A program made the translations under genes and the position numbers. Shown one piece after another: positions 1 to 8,237 of a DNA stretch of 61,692 nt. The DNA comes from a virus, in IMG/VR virus record IMGVR_UViG_3300007734_000739, positions 1-61,692 of that record; one strand, written 5' to 3'. The notes under the pieces were generated by a model, which had not been told where the DNA came from, made no database searches, and saw nothing but the letters and a program-made list of their open reading frames with translations. The number at the start of each line of letters is the position of its first letter. Positions within the stretch are counted from its first letter, which is position 1.

Positions 1-164
1 CCAACGCCGGGAACGCCTAGCGATGCAAGAACGGTTACACAGGCAAATTGGAACGGCGACAAACTAGATGGCACTGGAGCCAGTGGCATAACGCTTGACG
101 TTACCAAGACTCAGATTTTGTACTTTGACTTTGAGTGGCTAGGTGTTGGTCAAGTCAGATGCGG
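1..164. repeat. Left copy of the terminal direct repeat
   Basis: Bases 1-164 are identical to 61529-61692. This shows the contig closes into a circle of 61,528 bp. The sequence alone cannot tell an assembly overlap of a circularly permuted genome from true direct terminal repeats. The repeat lies inside a coding region, and the reading frame is continuous across it. Confidence 0.95.
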
Positions 165-831
165 ATTCTTCCAAGATGGTGAATTTATTGTCTGCCACAC
201 GTTTGACAATGAGAATGTGCAAGCGTATGTGTACATGACCACTGCTATCTTGCCTATTCGCTATGAAATAACTAACACAGCAGCAACTGCCTCGTCATCC
301 ACGATGCAGCAAATTTGCTCTACGGTAATTTCCAATGGTGGGTATCAACAATCTTCTGCTCTTCATTTGGCGCGGCGCACCACGGCGTTTGCAAACATTG
401 ATACAGCAGCGAACTTTTACCCAATCGTGTCTATTCGCTTGGCCTCCACCGCATTGAATGCGGTAGTGTTGCCCTTTCAGATTCAGTTTCAGCCCACTAC
501 TTTGCAAAACTATGAAGTGGCTTTAATCAAAAACCCTGTTCTGACAGGTGCTTCATGGGCGGCCTCGGCAAGTGATGCAAACGTAGAAATAGATGTATCT
601 GCCACTGCAATTGGCACTGCTGGAACAATTGTGCAGCAGGCATACATTGCAAACACCGGAGGCGGTGGTCAAGCAACCACACTTTTGCCGCAAGGATACA
701 ACTGGGACTTGCAGCTTGGTAGCTCACTTTCTTCAGTCAGCGACATTTACACATTGGGCGTAAGAACCATTTCTGGTGCAACCAAAGGCGATGGCGTAGG
801 CTCAATTTCTTTTTATGATTTGACTCAATAA
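1..831 (+). CDS. Virion structural protein, 3' part of the gene that starts at 60965
   Basis: The frame is open from base 1 to the TAA at 829-831 and continues the frame that begins at 60965; joined through the circle the protein is 464 residues. The part visible here is rich in Ala, Thr, Val and Ser with alternating polar and hydrophobic residues, as in a beta-rich virion protein. The N-terminal part, at the other end of the window, carries the DAFGRLQVAEPYTIFDSQ stretch seen in many phage particle proteins. Function within the particle is not known to me. It is followed after 3 bp by the next structural-module gene. Confidence 0.75.
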   Translation, partial: PTPGTPSDARTVTQANWNGDKLDGTGASGITLDVTKTQILYFDFEWLGVGQVRCGFFQDGEFIVCHTFDNENVQAYVYMTTAILPIRYEITNTAATASSSTMQQICSTVISNGGYQQSSALHLARRTTAFANIDTAANFYPIVSIRLASTALNAVVLPFQIQFQPTTLQNYEVALIKNPVLTGASWAASASDANVEIDVSATAIGTAGTIVQQAYIANTGGGGQATTLLPQGYNWDLQLGSSLSSVSDIYTLGVRTISGATKGDGVGSISFYDLTQ

Positions 832-834
832 ACC

Positions 835-1200
835 ATGACGCTACAAGAAATTCTAAAATATTTTGCCGAGCATAACGATCAAGGTGCATCTTATGAAGAT
901 GCAGAAAAATTGGTTGTTGATGCTCAAAATGCAGGCGCAAGAATGGTTGCTGAAGGAAACACGCTTTTTCTTTTTTTAACAAACGATGAAGGTGTTTGTG
1001 AGTTTCAATTTTTAAACGCTGACAAAGAATCAGCTTTTGCAAAAAACTTAAAAGATTTTTTAAACTTAGCAAAAAAAATTGGTTATTCAAAAGCTATGAC
1101 AGACTGTGATGATTCAAAAGAATTGAATATGGTCAAAAAAGCTTTGTCTAACAAATTTAAATTTACTTCAATGCAAAGTTCTGTGGAGGTAAATTTATAA
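835..1200 (+). CDS. Hypothetical protein, 121 aa
   Basis: I do not recognise this protein. It begins MTLQEILKYFAEHNDQGASY, is mixed helical and strand in character, and has no evident signal peptide or membrane segment. Its stop codon overlaps the start of the next gene (TAATG), which suggests coupled translation with the 1137-residue protein. Its position between two virion genes suggests an accessory virion or ejection role, but that is inference from context only. Confidence 0.7.
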   Translation: MTLQEILKYFAEHNDQGASYEDAEKLVVDAQNAGARMVAEGNTLFLFLTNDEGVCEFQFLNADKESAFAKNLKDFLNLAKKIGYSKAMTDCDDSKELNMVKKALSNKFKFTSMQSSVEVNL

Positions 1201-4200
1201 TGGGACTGTTTAAAGCATTAAAATGGGTTGCTTCAAAAGCTACGCAAGCCGTAACTTATGTTGCAAAAAAAATTGAAGATGTTGCAACTACTGTTGTCAA
1301 CACTGTATCCAACATATTAAAAGACCCAAAAGCTGTTGCAATTCTTGCCATAAATGTTATGGCTCCGGGAGCTGGGTCTGCTATTGGTGCATCTTTAGGG
1401 CTGTCGGGAACGATGGCTACATTCGTTGGCAACACGGTATTGAACACAGCATTAAATGGCGGCGATATTAATGCTGCTGCCAAGTCAGCTGCTCTTGCAC
1501 TTGGCGGTCAAGCGGTAGCTGATAAAGTTGTCTCTAATCTTTCTGATGGAGCAATCAGCGCAGCTACAAAACAAATAGTTGGTGGTACTGTTTCCAATGC
1601 AACGATGGCTGCCATTCAAGGGCAAGATCCTGTTGAAGCTATTAAGCGCGGCGGAGTTCTTGCTGGCGTAAACCTAATCACCAGCAACATTGATGGTTTC
1701 GCAACATTACCAGTTCCAGCACAAAACGCTTTAAAGACAACCTTATCTGCATCTTTGCAAGGTAAAGATGCAACAACAAGCATTGTGTATGGAGCGATTG
1801 CTGATGGATTGCAGGCATACAAAAACGTTTCTGATGCTAACGTAGCAACCCAAAAAGAATTGGGCAGAGATTTGACTGAAGATGAGGCAAAAAAGTTTGC
1901 TCTTTACACATCTGCTGGTTCTTTGAGCAGCGACATTAAAAATTTGGTTGTTGGTGAGAAAACAGCTCAGGCAATAGAAAACGGCAATACCTCATTTACC
2001 TATAATGGTAATCCTGTAAGCGTTACCAGCACTGACCTTAACAACTATTTCAAAAACAAACTAACTGCTGCTGGTCTGACTCCAACAGCCGATGACATCA
2101 ATGCAGCAACTGCTGCTTATGGCAAATCAAAAGACGCAACAAGTGCAACCAATGCAATTGTTGATGCCAGAACTGTTGATGCTCAAGAAGTCAAAGATAT
2201 TTTTGCCAAGGAAGGCATTACAAATCTTACGCCCCAGCAAATTGAACAATACGTCAAGTCAAATGTTGATGAGACTACTGCACTTGCTGACATTCAAAAA
2301 CAAGCTGACGAGTCTTACACAACCAGACAAGAGGTATTGGATGCGTTTAAGGGTACTGGATATACACCCACAGATGCAGACATTGCTAGGTTTGAAGGCG
2401 AAAAACCAGAGACTGTGCAAACAAATGCAGTGAATTCGTATGCTGATCCTTTGGTAACTGATTTAGATGAAGCAAAAGATTTTTTGAAATCAGTTCTTGG
2501 CAGGGAGCCAACTGACAGTGAGGCCTCTAAATTTGTTGCGCCAAAATCAGAACAAGAACAAAAAGAAACAATTGGCTTGTATGGCGATATTGTTAAAGCT
2601 TTTGAGCAAGAAAAAAACGAACCTTCAAGCTCAACAGAACTAGCAAAGCTTGCAGAAATTATTTCTGAACCCGGTGTCGTCTTAAGACTTCCAGATGGAA
2701 GAGTTTTAATTGATACAGGCAAAGCAAAAGACTACGGCGAAGGAGCTACTCTTCCTTTGATTAGAGTTATTGCTGATAAATCAGATACGGAAAATTTAAA
2801 TATTCCGACATTTGAAGAAACTCAATACGATGTTTTGCAAGCAATACAAAAACAAAACCCAACTGTAAAAGCTGATGAGTTGGTTACAGATGCCTTCAAT
2901 GCAATGCAAGAGAAGGGATATACCCCAAGCGTTGAGGATCTCATCAATGTCATTACTCAGACAAAAGACAAAACAAAAGCAAGTGTCACCAAAGCAGCTT
3001 CTGACTATGGAGATCAGAAGGTTGTAACAAAAGATGAAGCAAGACAGCGTTTAATTGACAATGGAATTGCAAAACCTACTGATGCGCAAATTAATCAATT
3101 TGTTAAAAAAGGAAACCAAGCTGATGTATTTAAAGAAATAGATACATACGCTAACCCTTTAGCAACTACTGCTGCCGAAGCAGAGCAGATGCTGAAAGAT
3201 GCTGGCATATCTAATCCAACCAAAGAACAGATTGCAATGTTCACAAAAGAAGGGTCACAAACAGATACTCAGCAAGCGTTACTTAAATACATAGATCCTT
3301 TTGTTGTTACAAGAGCGGAGGCAGAAGCTGCTTTAGAGAAGGCGGGTGTGACCAATCCAACGCAGGCGCAAATTGATTTGTTTGCAAAAGAAGGTAATCA
3401 AACAGATATTTTTGATGAGTTGAACAAGTATGGAACTTTAGCAACAGCTACGCAACAACAATATAACGAGCTATCTGCTGCTGATAAAAAACTTGCTGAC
3501 TCTCTTGTGGCTCAAGGCAAAACTTTGGGTGACTCTATTGCTGCTGTTAAGGCCGGTCTTGGAACGCAGATTTCTGATTTGGCAACGACTACACAAAAAC
3601 AATATGACACTCTTACTGCTGCGCAAAAAGCAGAAGTTGATGCTCGCGTCAAACAAGGTCAGGACTTGCAAAAGTCAATTACTGATGTGCAGTCTGGGCT
3701 TGGGACGCAGATTACAAATCTTGCTAAAACCACTCAAGATCAATACAACTCTTTATCTGCTGCGCAAAAGGCCGAAGTTAATGCAAGAGTTAAGGCTGGA
3801 GAATCAACTGACAAAGCGATTGCAACAGTCCAAACAAATATATCTAATCTTGATAAAAGGATTTCAGAGCTTGTCACGCAAGGGCAAGACTACCAAACTG
3901 CTACAAAAAATGCCATAAATGAGTTGTCTCAAAAGAACGCAGATTTATCTAGTCTTATTGGCACGGGCAAGAAAAATGTAACGCAAGCAGACATTGATTT
4001 TATGACTCAAATTGTTTCTGGCAAAGCTGCTGGAGACGCAAGATACGATGTGACTGGGGACAAGAAAGTTACCCAAGAAGACATTGATTATTTGAGCAAG
4101 TATCTTGGCACCGGAACTGGTACAGACACTTTTAAACCCGGCATGGGTACATATTGGGCACCTACGGGTCTATATGGTGAATTGTATGGAAATCAGTTGG

Positions 4201-4613
4201 CTCAAGAAGCTGCTGCTGCCAAGGCAGCTGAAGAAAGAGCGGCTGCCGAAAAAGCTGCTGCCGAAAAAGCTGCTGCTGCTGAGAAAGCCGCCGCAGCCAA
4301 AGCTGCTGCCGATAAATTAGCTTATCAAAAATCTTTAAAACAACAGGCTTACGCAAACAACATAATGATGAACATGGCGGCAAATGCGCCAAGTGGTAAC
4401 GTTACCACGGCTGCGCCTCCGCCTGTTGTTGAGGGCGCTCCTATATTTGATATAGCGGCCCCGCTAGATATTGGGTTTTTCAACCAACCACAAAACCCCA
4501 CACAAGATCAGCCCGGCGTAGTTAAAATTGCTGAAGGCGGGTATATGAACTATTTGTTTCCACCTGAAGAAGTCAGCATGGATGAAATCTTAAAAATTTT
4601 AGAAGGAAGATAG
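1200..4613 (+). CDS. Large repeat-containing virion protein, 1137 aa (ejection or internal protein candidate)
   Basis: The N-terminus (MGLFKALKWVASKATQAV) is amphipathic and is followed by a Gly/Ala-rich hydrophobic region around residues 45-160 that could insert in a membrane. The middle has two sets of internal repeats: a module of about 50 residues of the type EAEAALEKAGVTNPTQAQID, and three copies of a module of about 45 residues of the type TQKQYDTLTAAQKAEVDARV. Near residue 950 the DVTGDKKVTQEDIDYL segment resembles a dockerin or EF-hand calcium loop. A Lys/Ala-rich coiled stretch follows near residue 1005. Its size, position before other giant proteins, and absence of catalytic motifs fit an internal or ejected virion protein; this is inference. 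Confidence 0.75.
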   Translation: MGLFKALKWVASKATQAVTYVAKKIEDVATTVVNTVSNILKDPKAVAILAINVMAPGAGSAIGASLGLSGTMATFVGNTVLNTALNGGDINAAAKSAALALGGQAVADKVVSNLSDGAISAATKQIVGGTVSNATMAAIQGQDPVEAIKRGGVLAGVNLITSNIDGFATLPVPAQNALKTTLSASLQGKDATTSIVYGAIADGLQAYKNVSDANVATQKELGRDLTEDEAKKFALYTSAGSLSSDIKNLVVGEKTAQAIENGNTSFTYNGNPVSVTSTDLNNYFKNKLTAAGLTPTADDINAATAAYGKSKDATSATNAIVDARTVDAQEVKDIFAKEGITNLTPQQIEQYVKSNVDETTALADIQKQADESYTTRQEVLDAFKGTGYTPTDADIARFEGEKPETVQTNAVNSYADPLVTDLDEAKDFLKSVLGREPTDSEASKFVAPKSEQEQKETIGLYGDIVKAFEQEKNEPSSSTELAKLAEIISEPGVVLRLPDGRVLIDTGKAKDYGEGATLPLIRVIADKSDTENLNIPTFEETQYDVLQAIQKQNPTVKADELVTDAFNAMQEKGYTPSVEDLINVITQTKDKTKASVTKAASDYGDQKVVTKDEARQRLIDNGIAKPTDAQINQFVKKGNQADVFKEIDTYANPLATTAAEAEQMLKDAGISNPTKEQIAMFTKEGSQTDTQQALLKYIDPFVVTRAEAEAALEKAGVTNPTQAQIDLFAKEGNQTDIFDELNKYGTLATATQQQYNELSAADKKLADSLVAQGKTLGDSIAAVKAGLGTQISDLATTTQKQYDTLTAAQKAEVDARVKQGQDLQKSITDVQSGLGTQITNLAKTTQDQYNSLSAAQKAEVNARVKAGESTDKAIATVQTNISNLDKRISELVTQGQDYQTATKNAINELSQKNADLSSLIGTGKKNVTQADIDFMTQIVSGKAAGDARYDVTGDKKVTQEDIDYLSKYLGTGTGTDTFKPGMGTYWAPTGLYGELYGNQLAQEAAAAKAAEERAAAEKAAAEKAAAAEKAAAAKAAADKLAYQKSLKQQAYANNIMMNMAANAPSGNVTTAAPPPVVEGAPIFDIAAPLDIGFFNQPQNPTQDQPGVVKIAEGGYMNYLFPPEEVSMDEILKILEGR
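3021..3430 (+). repeat. Tandem protein repeat array A inside the 1137-aa gene
   Basis: Three consecutive copies of a module of about 48 residues can be read: each has an acidic or alanine-rich helix (DEARQRLIDNGIAKPTDAQI, EAEQMLKDAGISNPTKEQIA, EAEAALEKAGVTNPTQAQID), then a K-[EK]-G-[NS]-Q segment and a short Tyr-containing helix. Weaker copies are visible upstream between about 2180 and 2560. The DNA copies have diverged, so this is a protein-level repeat. Limits are approximate. Confidence 0.7.
3448..3846 (+). repeat. Tandem protein repeat array B inside the 1137-aa gene
   Basis: Three copies of a module of about 45 residues with the pattern QQYNELSAADKKLADSLVAQ, QKQYDTLTAAQKAEVDARVK, QDQYNSLSAAQKAEVNARVK, separated by GLGTQI[ST][DN]LA segments. 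They are predicted to be helical and probably form a rod or coiled coil. Limits are approximate. Confidence 0.7.
4393..4408. repeat. 16-bp dispersed palindrome, site 1
   Basis: GTGGTAACGTTACCAC, a perfect 8+8 inverted repeat, inside the 1137-aa gene. One of 12 sites with a perfect TGGWAACGTTWCCA core. Proposed to be a protein-binding site (see findings). Confidence 0.85.
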
Positions 4614-4614
4614 C

Positions 4615-6603
4615 ATGTACGATGACCAAAATTTTAACTTTGATAACTACGGAGCGGATGTCATCCCTGATTCTGCCAATACAAGCTCTCCTTCAGACTT
4701 GAGTGATTACGACTATGGTGATCCTGATCTGCTTGTAAATAATGATACAAGTTCGTACTATGGTGACAATACATTTGAGTACCCCGGAAATCCTTACGGC
4801 GGTGAAACCACATACTACGGTACTGGTGAACTAACCGACGCAGAAAAAGCAGAGCTTGCAAAGCAGACCAACCCCAGCGTTAGACAATTTATTTCAGATA
4901 CTGTCAATAAATTAGGCGATAAAGCAGGCGCATTTCTTAAAAATTACCTTTACGATCCCAAGACAGGAAAGCTCAATCTTGCTGGTATTGTTACAGGCGT
5001 GACAGCTTTAAAGGCTTTGAGCGGTGGAGATACGCCTAAATCTACAGCGTATCAAGGGAAGATCCCTAATCTGACGGCTGTAACACAGGCCATCAATTAC
5101 CAAGACCCCAATCGCAGGCCGGGAGAAAGTGGCAGACGCTACTTTACTGGTACTCAATACGTCACCCCTGAAAATGTGGCGGCAGCCGAAAGCGCTTCTC
5201 AGGCAAAAGCCGCTGGCATTTTGTCTGGATATAAGCCTAAAGAAACCCCTGAAGTTAACCCATATGCTGGTACTTTTGCCATGAAATTTGCAACACCCAT
5301 GTCTGGTGCTGGTAACGTTACCACTTCTCCTGCTTCTGGAGTAAGAAGCCTCTTGCCTGTACCCGAAGCAAGTGCCACAATGAATGAAGGGTTTGCTGGA
5401 GGTGGAATGGCACAAGGCAGATATTTAAAAGGCGCAACTGACGGAATGGCTGATGAAATCCCATCTTCTATTGATGGCAAGCAAAAAGCCGCTCTGAGTC
5501 ATGGAGAGTTTGTTATTCCTGCCGATGTGGTGTCCCACTTGGGTAATGGCAATTCTGACGCTGGTGCCAAAAAACTATATGAAATGATGGCGCGGGTGCG
5601 TAAAGCTCGCACTGGAAACGCAGAACAAGGCAAGAAGATCAATCCAAACCAGTTTATGCCCGGCGGTCAAGTCGGATATGCTGCTGGTGGCATTGCCAAG
5701 TTTGCTGGAACAGATGGAAGTTTGGTTGGCTCAAGCGGCACCACAGGCCCAGCTACAACTGGCGTGAGCACGCCTGCAATACCAAAACAAGGCGAATCTG
5801 TAGCTACTAATTTATCAGGCTGGGCAGGCCCATATGTTTCTGATTACCTTGGTAAAGGGCAGGCACTGTCTAATATGCCGTATCAGGCGTACACAGGGCC
5901 ATTGACTGCTGGCCCCTCGCAATTACAACAGCAGCAATACGCTGGACTTAGCGATATTGCCAAAACTGGATACACCCCCGGACAATTTACGGGCGGCATT
6001 TTTGATACTGCTGCTGCACAGCAATACATGAATCCATACTTGTCAGCTGCGCTTGACCCTCAGTTAGCAGAGCTGCGTCGCCAAGGACAGATTACCAATC
6101 TTGGCAACCAAGCTCAAGCTACAAAGATGGGTGTGTTTGGTGGCTCAGGTTCTACCTTGATGCAGACAGAAACACAGCGCAATGTGCTGGACAAAATGCA
6201 ACAAGCTTTGGGTCAAGGCTATAACACTGCCTATGACAAAGCAATGGCGCAGTACAACGCTGACCAACAGCGCAGAATACAAGCCGCTCAGGATGAAGAA
6301 TCCTCAAGACAGTTTGGCGCTAACTTTGGACTCAAGACACTGCAAGACCTTGGCGCAGCAGGCGCTACACAAAGAGATATTGCGCAACAAGGCATTACTG
6401 CTGACAAGGCTCAATTTGAAGAAGAAAGAGATTTCCCGTACAAGCAAGTTCAATTCCAAAAATCTTTGCTTACAGGTCTTCCAATAACCACGACAGACAC
6501 AACGCCTATGCAAAGTGATATTTCAAAGATTTCTGCTCAAATTCAAGGGCTTGCATCTTTGTATCAATTGCTTGCAGGTTTGGGGCAAACTCAGCCGAAA
6601 TGA
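4615..6603 (+). CDS. Virion-associated protein, 662 aa, with DGMADEIPSSIDGKQKAALS motif
   Basis: The N-terminal 80 residues are acidic and low complexity (D, Y, S, N). Residues around 275-345 carry the DGMADEIPSSIDGKQKAALS block followed by SHGEFVIPADVVSHLGNGNS; from memory this block recurs in structural-module proteins of many aquatic phages. A Gly-rich linker precedes a helical C-terminal half rich in Gln and Ala, suggestive of a coiled structure. An AAGGA ribosome site lies just before the start, 1 bp after the previous stop. Role probably internal virion or ejection; no catalytic motif seen. Confidence 0.7.
   Translation: MYDDQNFNFDNYGADVIPDSANTSSPSDLSDYDYGDPDLLVNNDTSSYYGDNTFEYPGNPYGGETTYYGTGELTDAEKAELAKQTNPSVRQFISDTVNKLGDKAGAFLKNYLYDPKTGKLNLAGIVTGVTALKALSGGDTPKSTAYQGKIPNLTAVTQAINYQDPNRRPGESGRRYFTGTQYVTPENVAAAESASQAKAAGILSGYKPKETPEVNPYAGTFAMKFATPMSGAGNVTTSPASGVRSLLPVPEASATMNEGFAGGGMAQGRYLKGATDGMADEIPSSIDGKQKAALSHGEFVIPADVVSHLGNGNSDAGAKKLYEMMARVRKARTGNAEQGKKINPNQFMPGGQVGYAAGGIAKFAGTDGSLVGSSGTTGPATTGVSTPAIPKQGESVATNLSGWAGPYVSDYLGKGQALSNMPYQAYTGPLTAGPSQLQQQQYAGLSDIAKTGYTPGQFTGGIFDTAAAQQYMNPYLSAALDPQLAELRRQGQITNLGNQAQATKMGVFGGSGSTLMQTETQRNVLDKMQQALGQGYNTAYDKAMAQYNADQQRRIQAAQDEESSRQFGANFGLKTLQDLGAAGATQRDIAQQGITADKAQFEEERDFPYKQVQFQKSLLTGLPITTTDTTPMQSDISKISAQIQGLASLYQLLAGLGQTQPK
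5309..5324. repeat. 16-bp dispersed palindrome, site 2
   Basis: CTGGTAACGTTACCAC, perfect 14-bp core, inside the 662-aa gene. Confidence 0.85.
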
Positions 6604-6612
6604 AAGAAAATT

Positions 6613-8235
6613 ATGAATCTTGTTCAAATTAACGAGCATTTAAAAGAAGTACCTTTGCAGGCATTGATGTCGTATGCAAATGGGGCCAACCCAATGGTGC
6701 CGCCTTACATGGCTACTGGCGAATTAAAACGCCGTGAAGTCATGCAGCAAAAGCAACAGCAGTCTCAGCAAGCCCAACAAGGCATGCCAACAGTAAAAGA
6801 TCAGGTCGAGCAGCAGGCTGGATTGATGGCATTACAGGCACAGCAACAAAAACAAGCACAAGAACAAATGATGCAGCAGGTTCAAACGCAGCCCATGCCT
6901 GTTCCTCCTGAAGTTCCGCAGCCTTCTATGCAAGAAGAAGAAGAGCCTGCTTATGCGTATGGCGGTATTGCAAAATTGCCAGTGCGTTCTGATATGTATG
7001 AATTCAATAGCGGTGGAATTATTGCCTTTGACGGAACAAAAGGCAGTCAAGTTCCTGTTGTAGAAGAAACTGAAGAAGAGAAAAAACGCAGAATTCAACG
7101 TTTGTTAACGCAGGGTTTGCCTTCTACACAAGGTGTTGCTCCTCCGCCAAGCGAAGCAATTGCAGCATCCAAAGAAGAGCCTGCTGGATTGCCTACTCTG
7201 ATGGGGTCATCAGAGCCACCTAAACCTGCGCCTCGCCCCGGCGAAGCAGAGATCCCCGGACTGTATGACACGCAAGCGTTAGATATAGTTAAACAACGTC
7301 TTACGCCAAGGACGCTGAAAGAAATTGCACAATCTCAAGCTGAAGCTGAAAAACTTGCTGGAGTTGAAGGCAAGTATGGCGAAAATCAAATAAAACGATT
7401 TGGTGAAGAAGAAGCACAATACAAGCAGATGCTTCAAGATCGAAACTTCAATCGCATGCTGGCTGTTTTGGGCGGCATAGCTCAAGGTGGATTAGGTGGT
7501 GCTGGCCCTGCTTACTTGCAAACACAAGCTGCTGAACAGGCTGCTGATATTGCTCAGAAGCGTCGAATGAATGAGTTGTATGGAAACGTTGAGGCCAAGC
7601 AGCGTGAAGAAGCTCGGGCTAAGTTCAAAGACATTACCACTCCTTATGAGGCTGGATATACACAAGCTGGTGATCTTGCTGGCAAGATGGCCTCTTCTAT
7701 AATGTCTAGTCAAACTGAGTTTGCCAAGGAAGCAATCAACAACAAGAATGCTTTGGATCGCTTGGATATTCAATACAAGAGAGACTTGGAAGCAGCACAA
7801 CGTAGGGTTGCTAGTGAAATAGAGTTGCGCAAACTTGAAAACGATTACGCTCTCAAGCGCGATGAAATCAACAAAAAAGCCCAAATTGATTTGGAAAATT
7901 ATCGCCGCACCGCACCGACTGATGAGCAAAAGAATATCAATGCATTTATTGCTCGCTGGAAAAAAGATCCAAAGAATAAAAACAAATCTGAAATTGATGC
8001 ATATGGCGATTACTTTGGGTATAGGCTCAATACCGAAATTAAAAATGAAAATATTCAATTGCAATCTTTAAAAGCTCGGCAAATTAGCTACAAAGATCAG
8101 CTTGAAAACAACTTCAGTTTGTCCAAAGAAAAACGCGCTGAAATTCAACAAAAATTAGATCAAGTAAATCAAGATCTTGAGCGCTTAGGGCAATTATCAA
8201 ATCCCGCAGGTAAACCTTCAGTGAGCAACTGGTAA
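6613..8235 (+). CDS. Virion-associated coiled-coil protein, 540 aa
   Basis: The first 40 residues are folded-looking (MNLVQINEHLKEVPLQALMS), followed by a Gln-rich stretch at about 40-105. A YAYGGIAKLPVRSDMYEFNS segment near residue 115 resembles the Gly-rich AGGIAKF segment of the preceding 662-aa protein. The remainder to the C-terminus is strongly charged and helical, likely coiled coil, with many Lys/Glu/Gln residues. It sits between the 662-aa and 2305-aa genes with short spacers, so all are probably co-transcribed. I infer an internal virion role. Confidence 0.7.
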   Translation: MNLVQINEHLKEVPLQALMSYANGANPMVPPYMATGELKRREVMQQKQQQSQQAQQGMPTVKDQVEQQAGLMALQAQQQKQAQEQMMQQVQTQPMPVPPEVPQPSMQEEEEPAYAYGGIAKLPVRSDMYEFNSGGIIAFDGTKGSQVPVVEETEEEKKRRIQRLLTQGLPSTQGVAPPPSEAIAASKEEPAGLPTLMGSSEPPKPAPRPGEAEIPGLYDTQALDIVKQRLTPRTLKEIAQSQAEAEKLAGVEGKYGENQIKRFGEEEAQYKQMLQDRNFNRMLAVLGGIAQGGLGGAGPAYLQTQAAEQAADIAQKRRMNELYGNVEAKQREEARAKFKDITTPYEAGYTQAGDLAGKMASSIMSSQTEFAKEAINNKNALDRLDIQYKRDLEAAQRRVASEIELRKLENDYALKRDEINKKAQIDLENYRRTAPTDEQKNINAFIARWKKDPKNKNKSEIDAYGDYFGYRLNTEIKNENIQLQSLKARQISYKDQLENNFSLSKEKRAEIQQKLDQVNQDLERLGQLSNPAGKPSVSNW

Positions 8236-8237
8236 AA

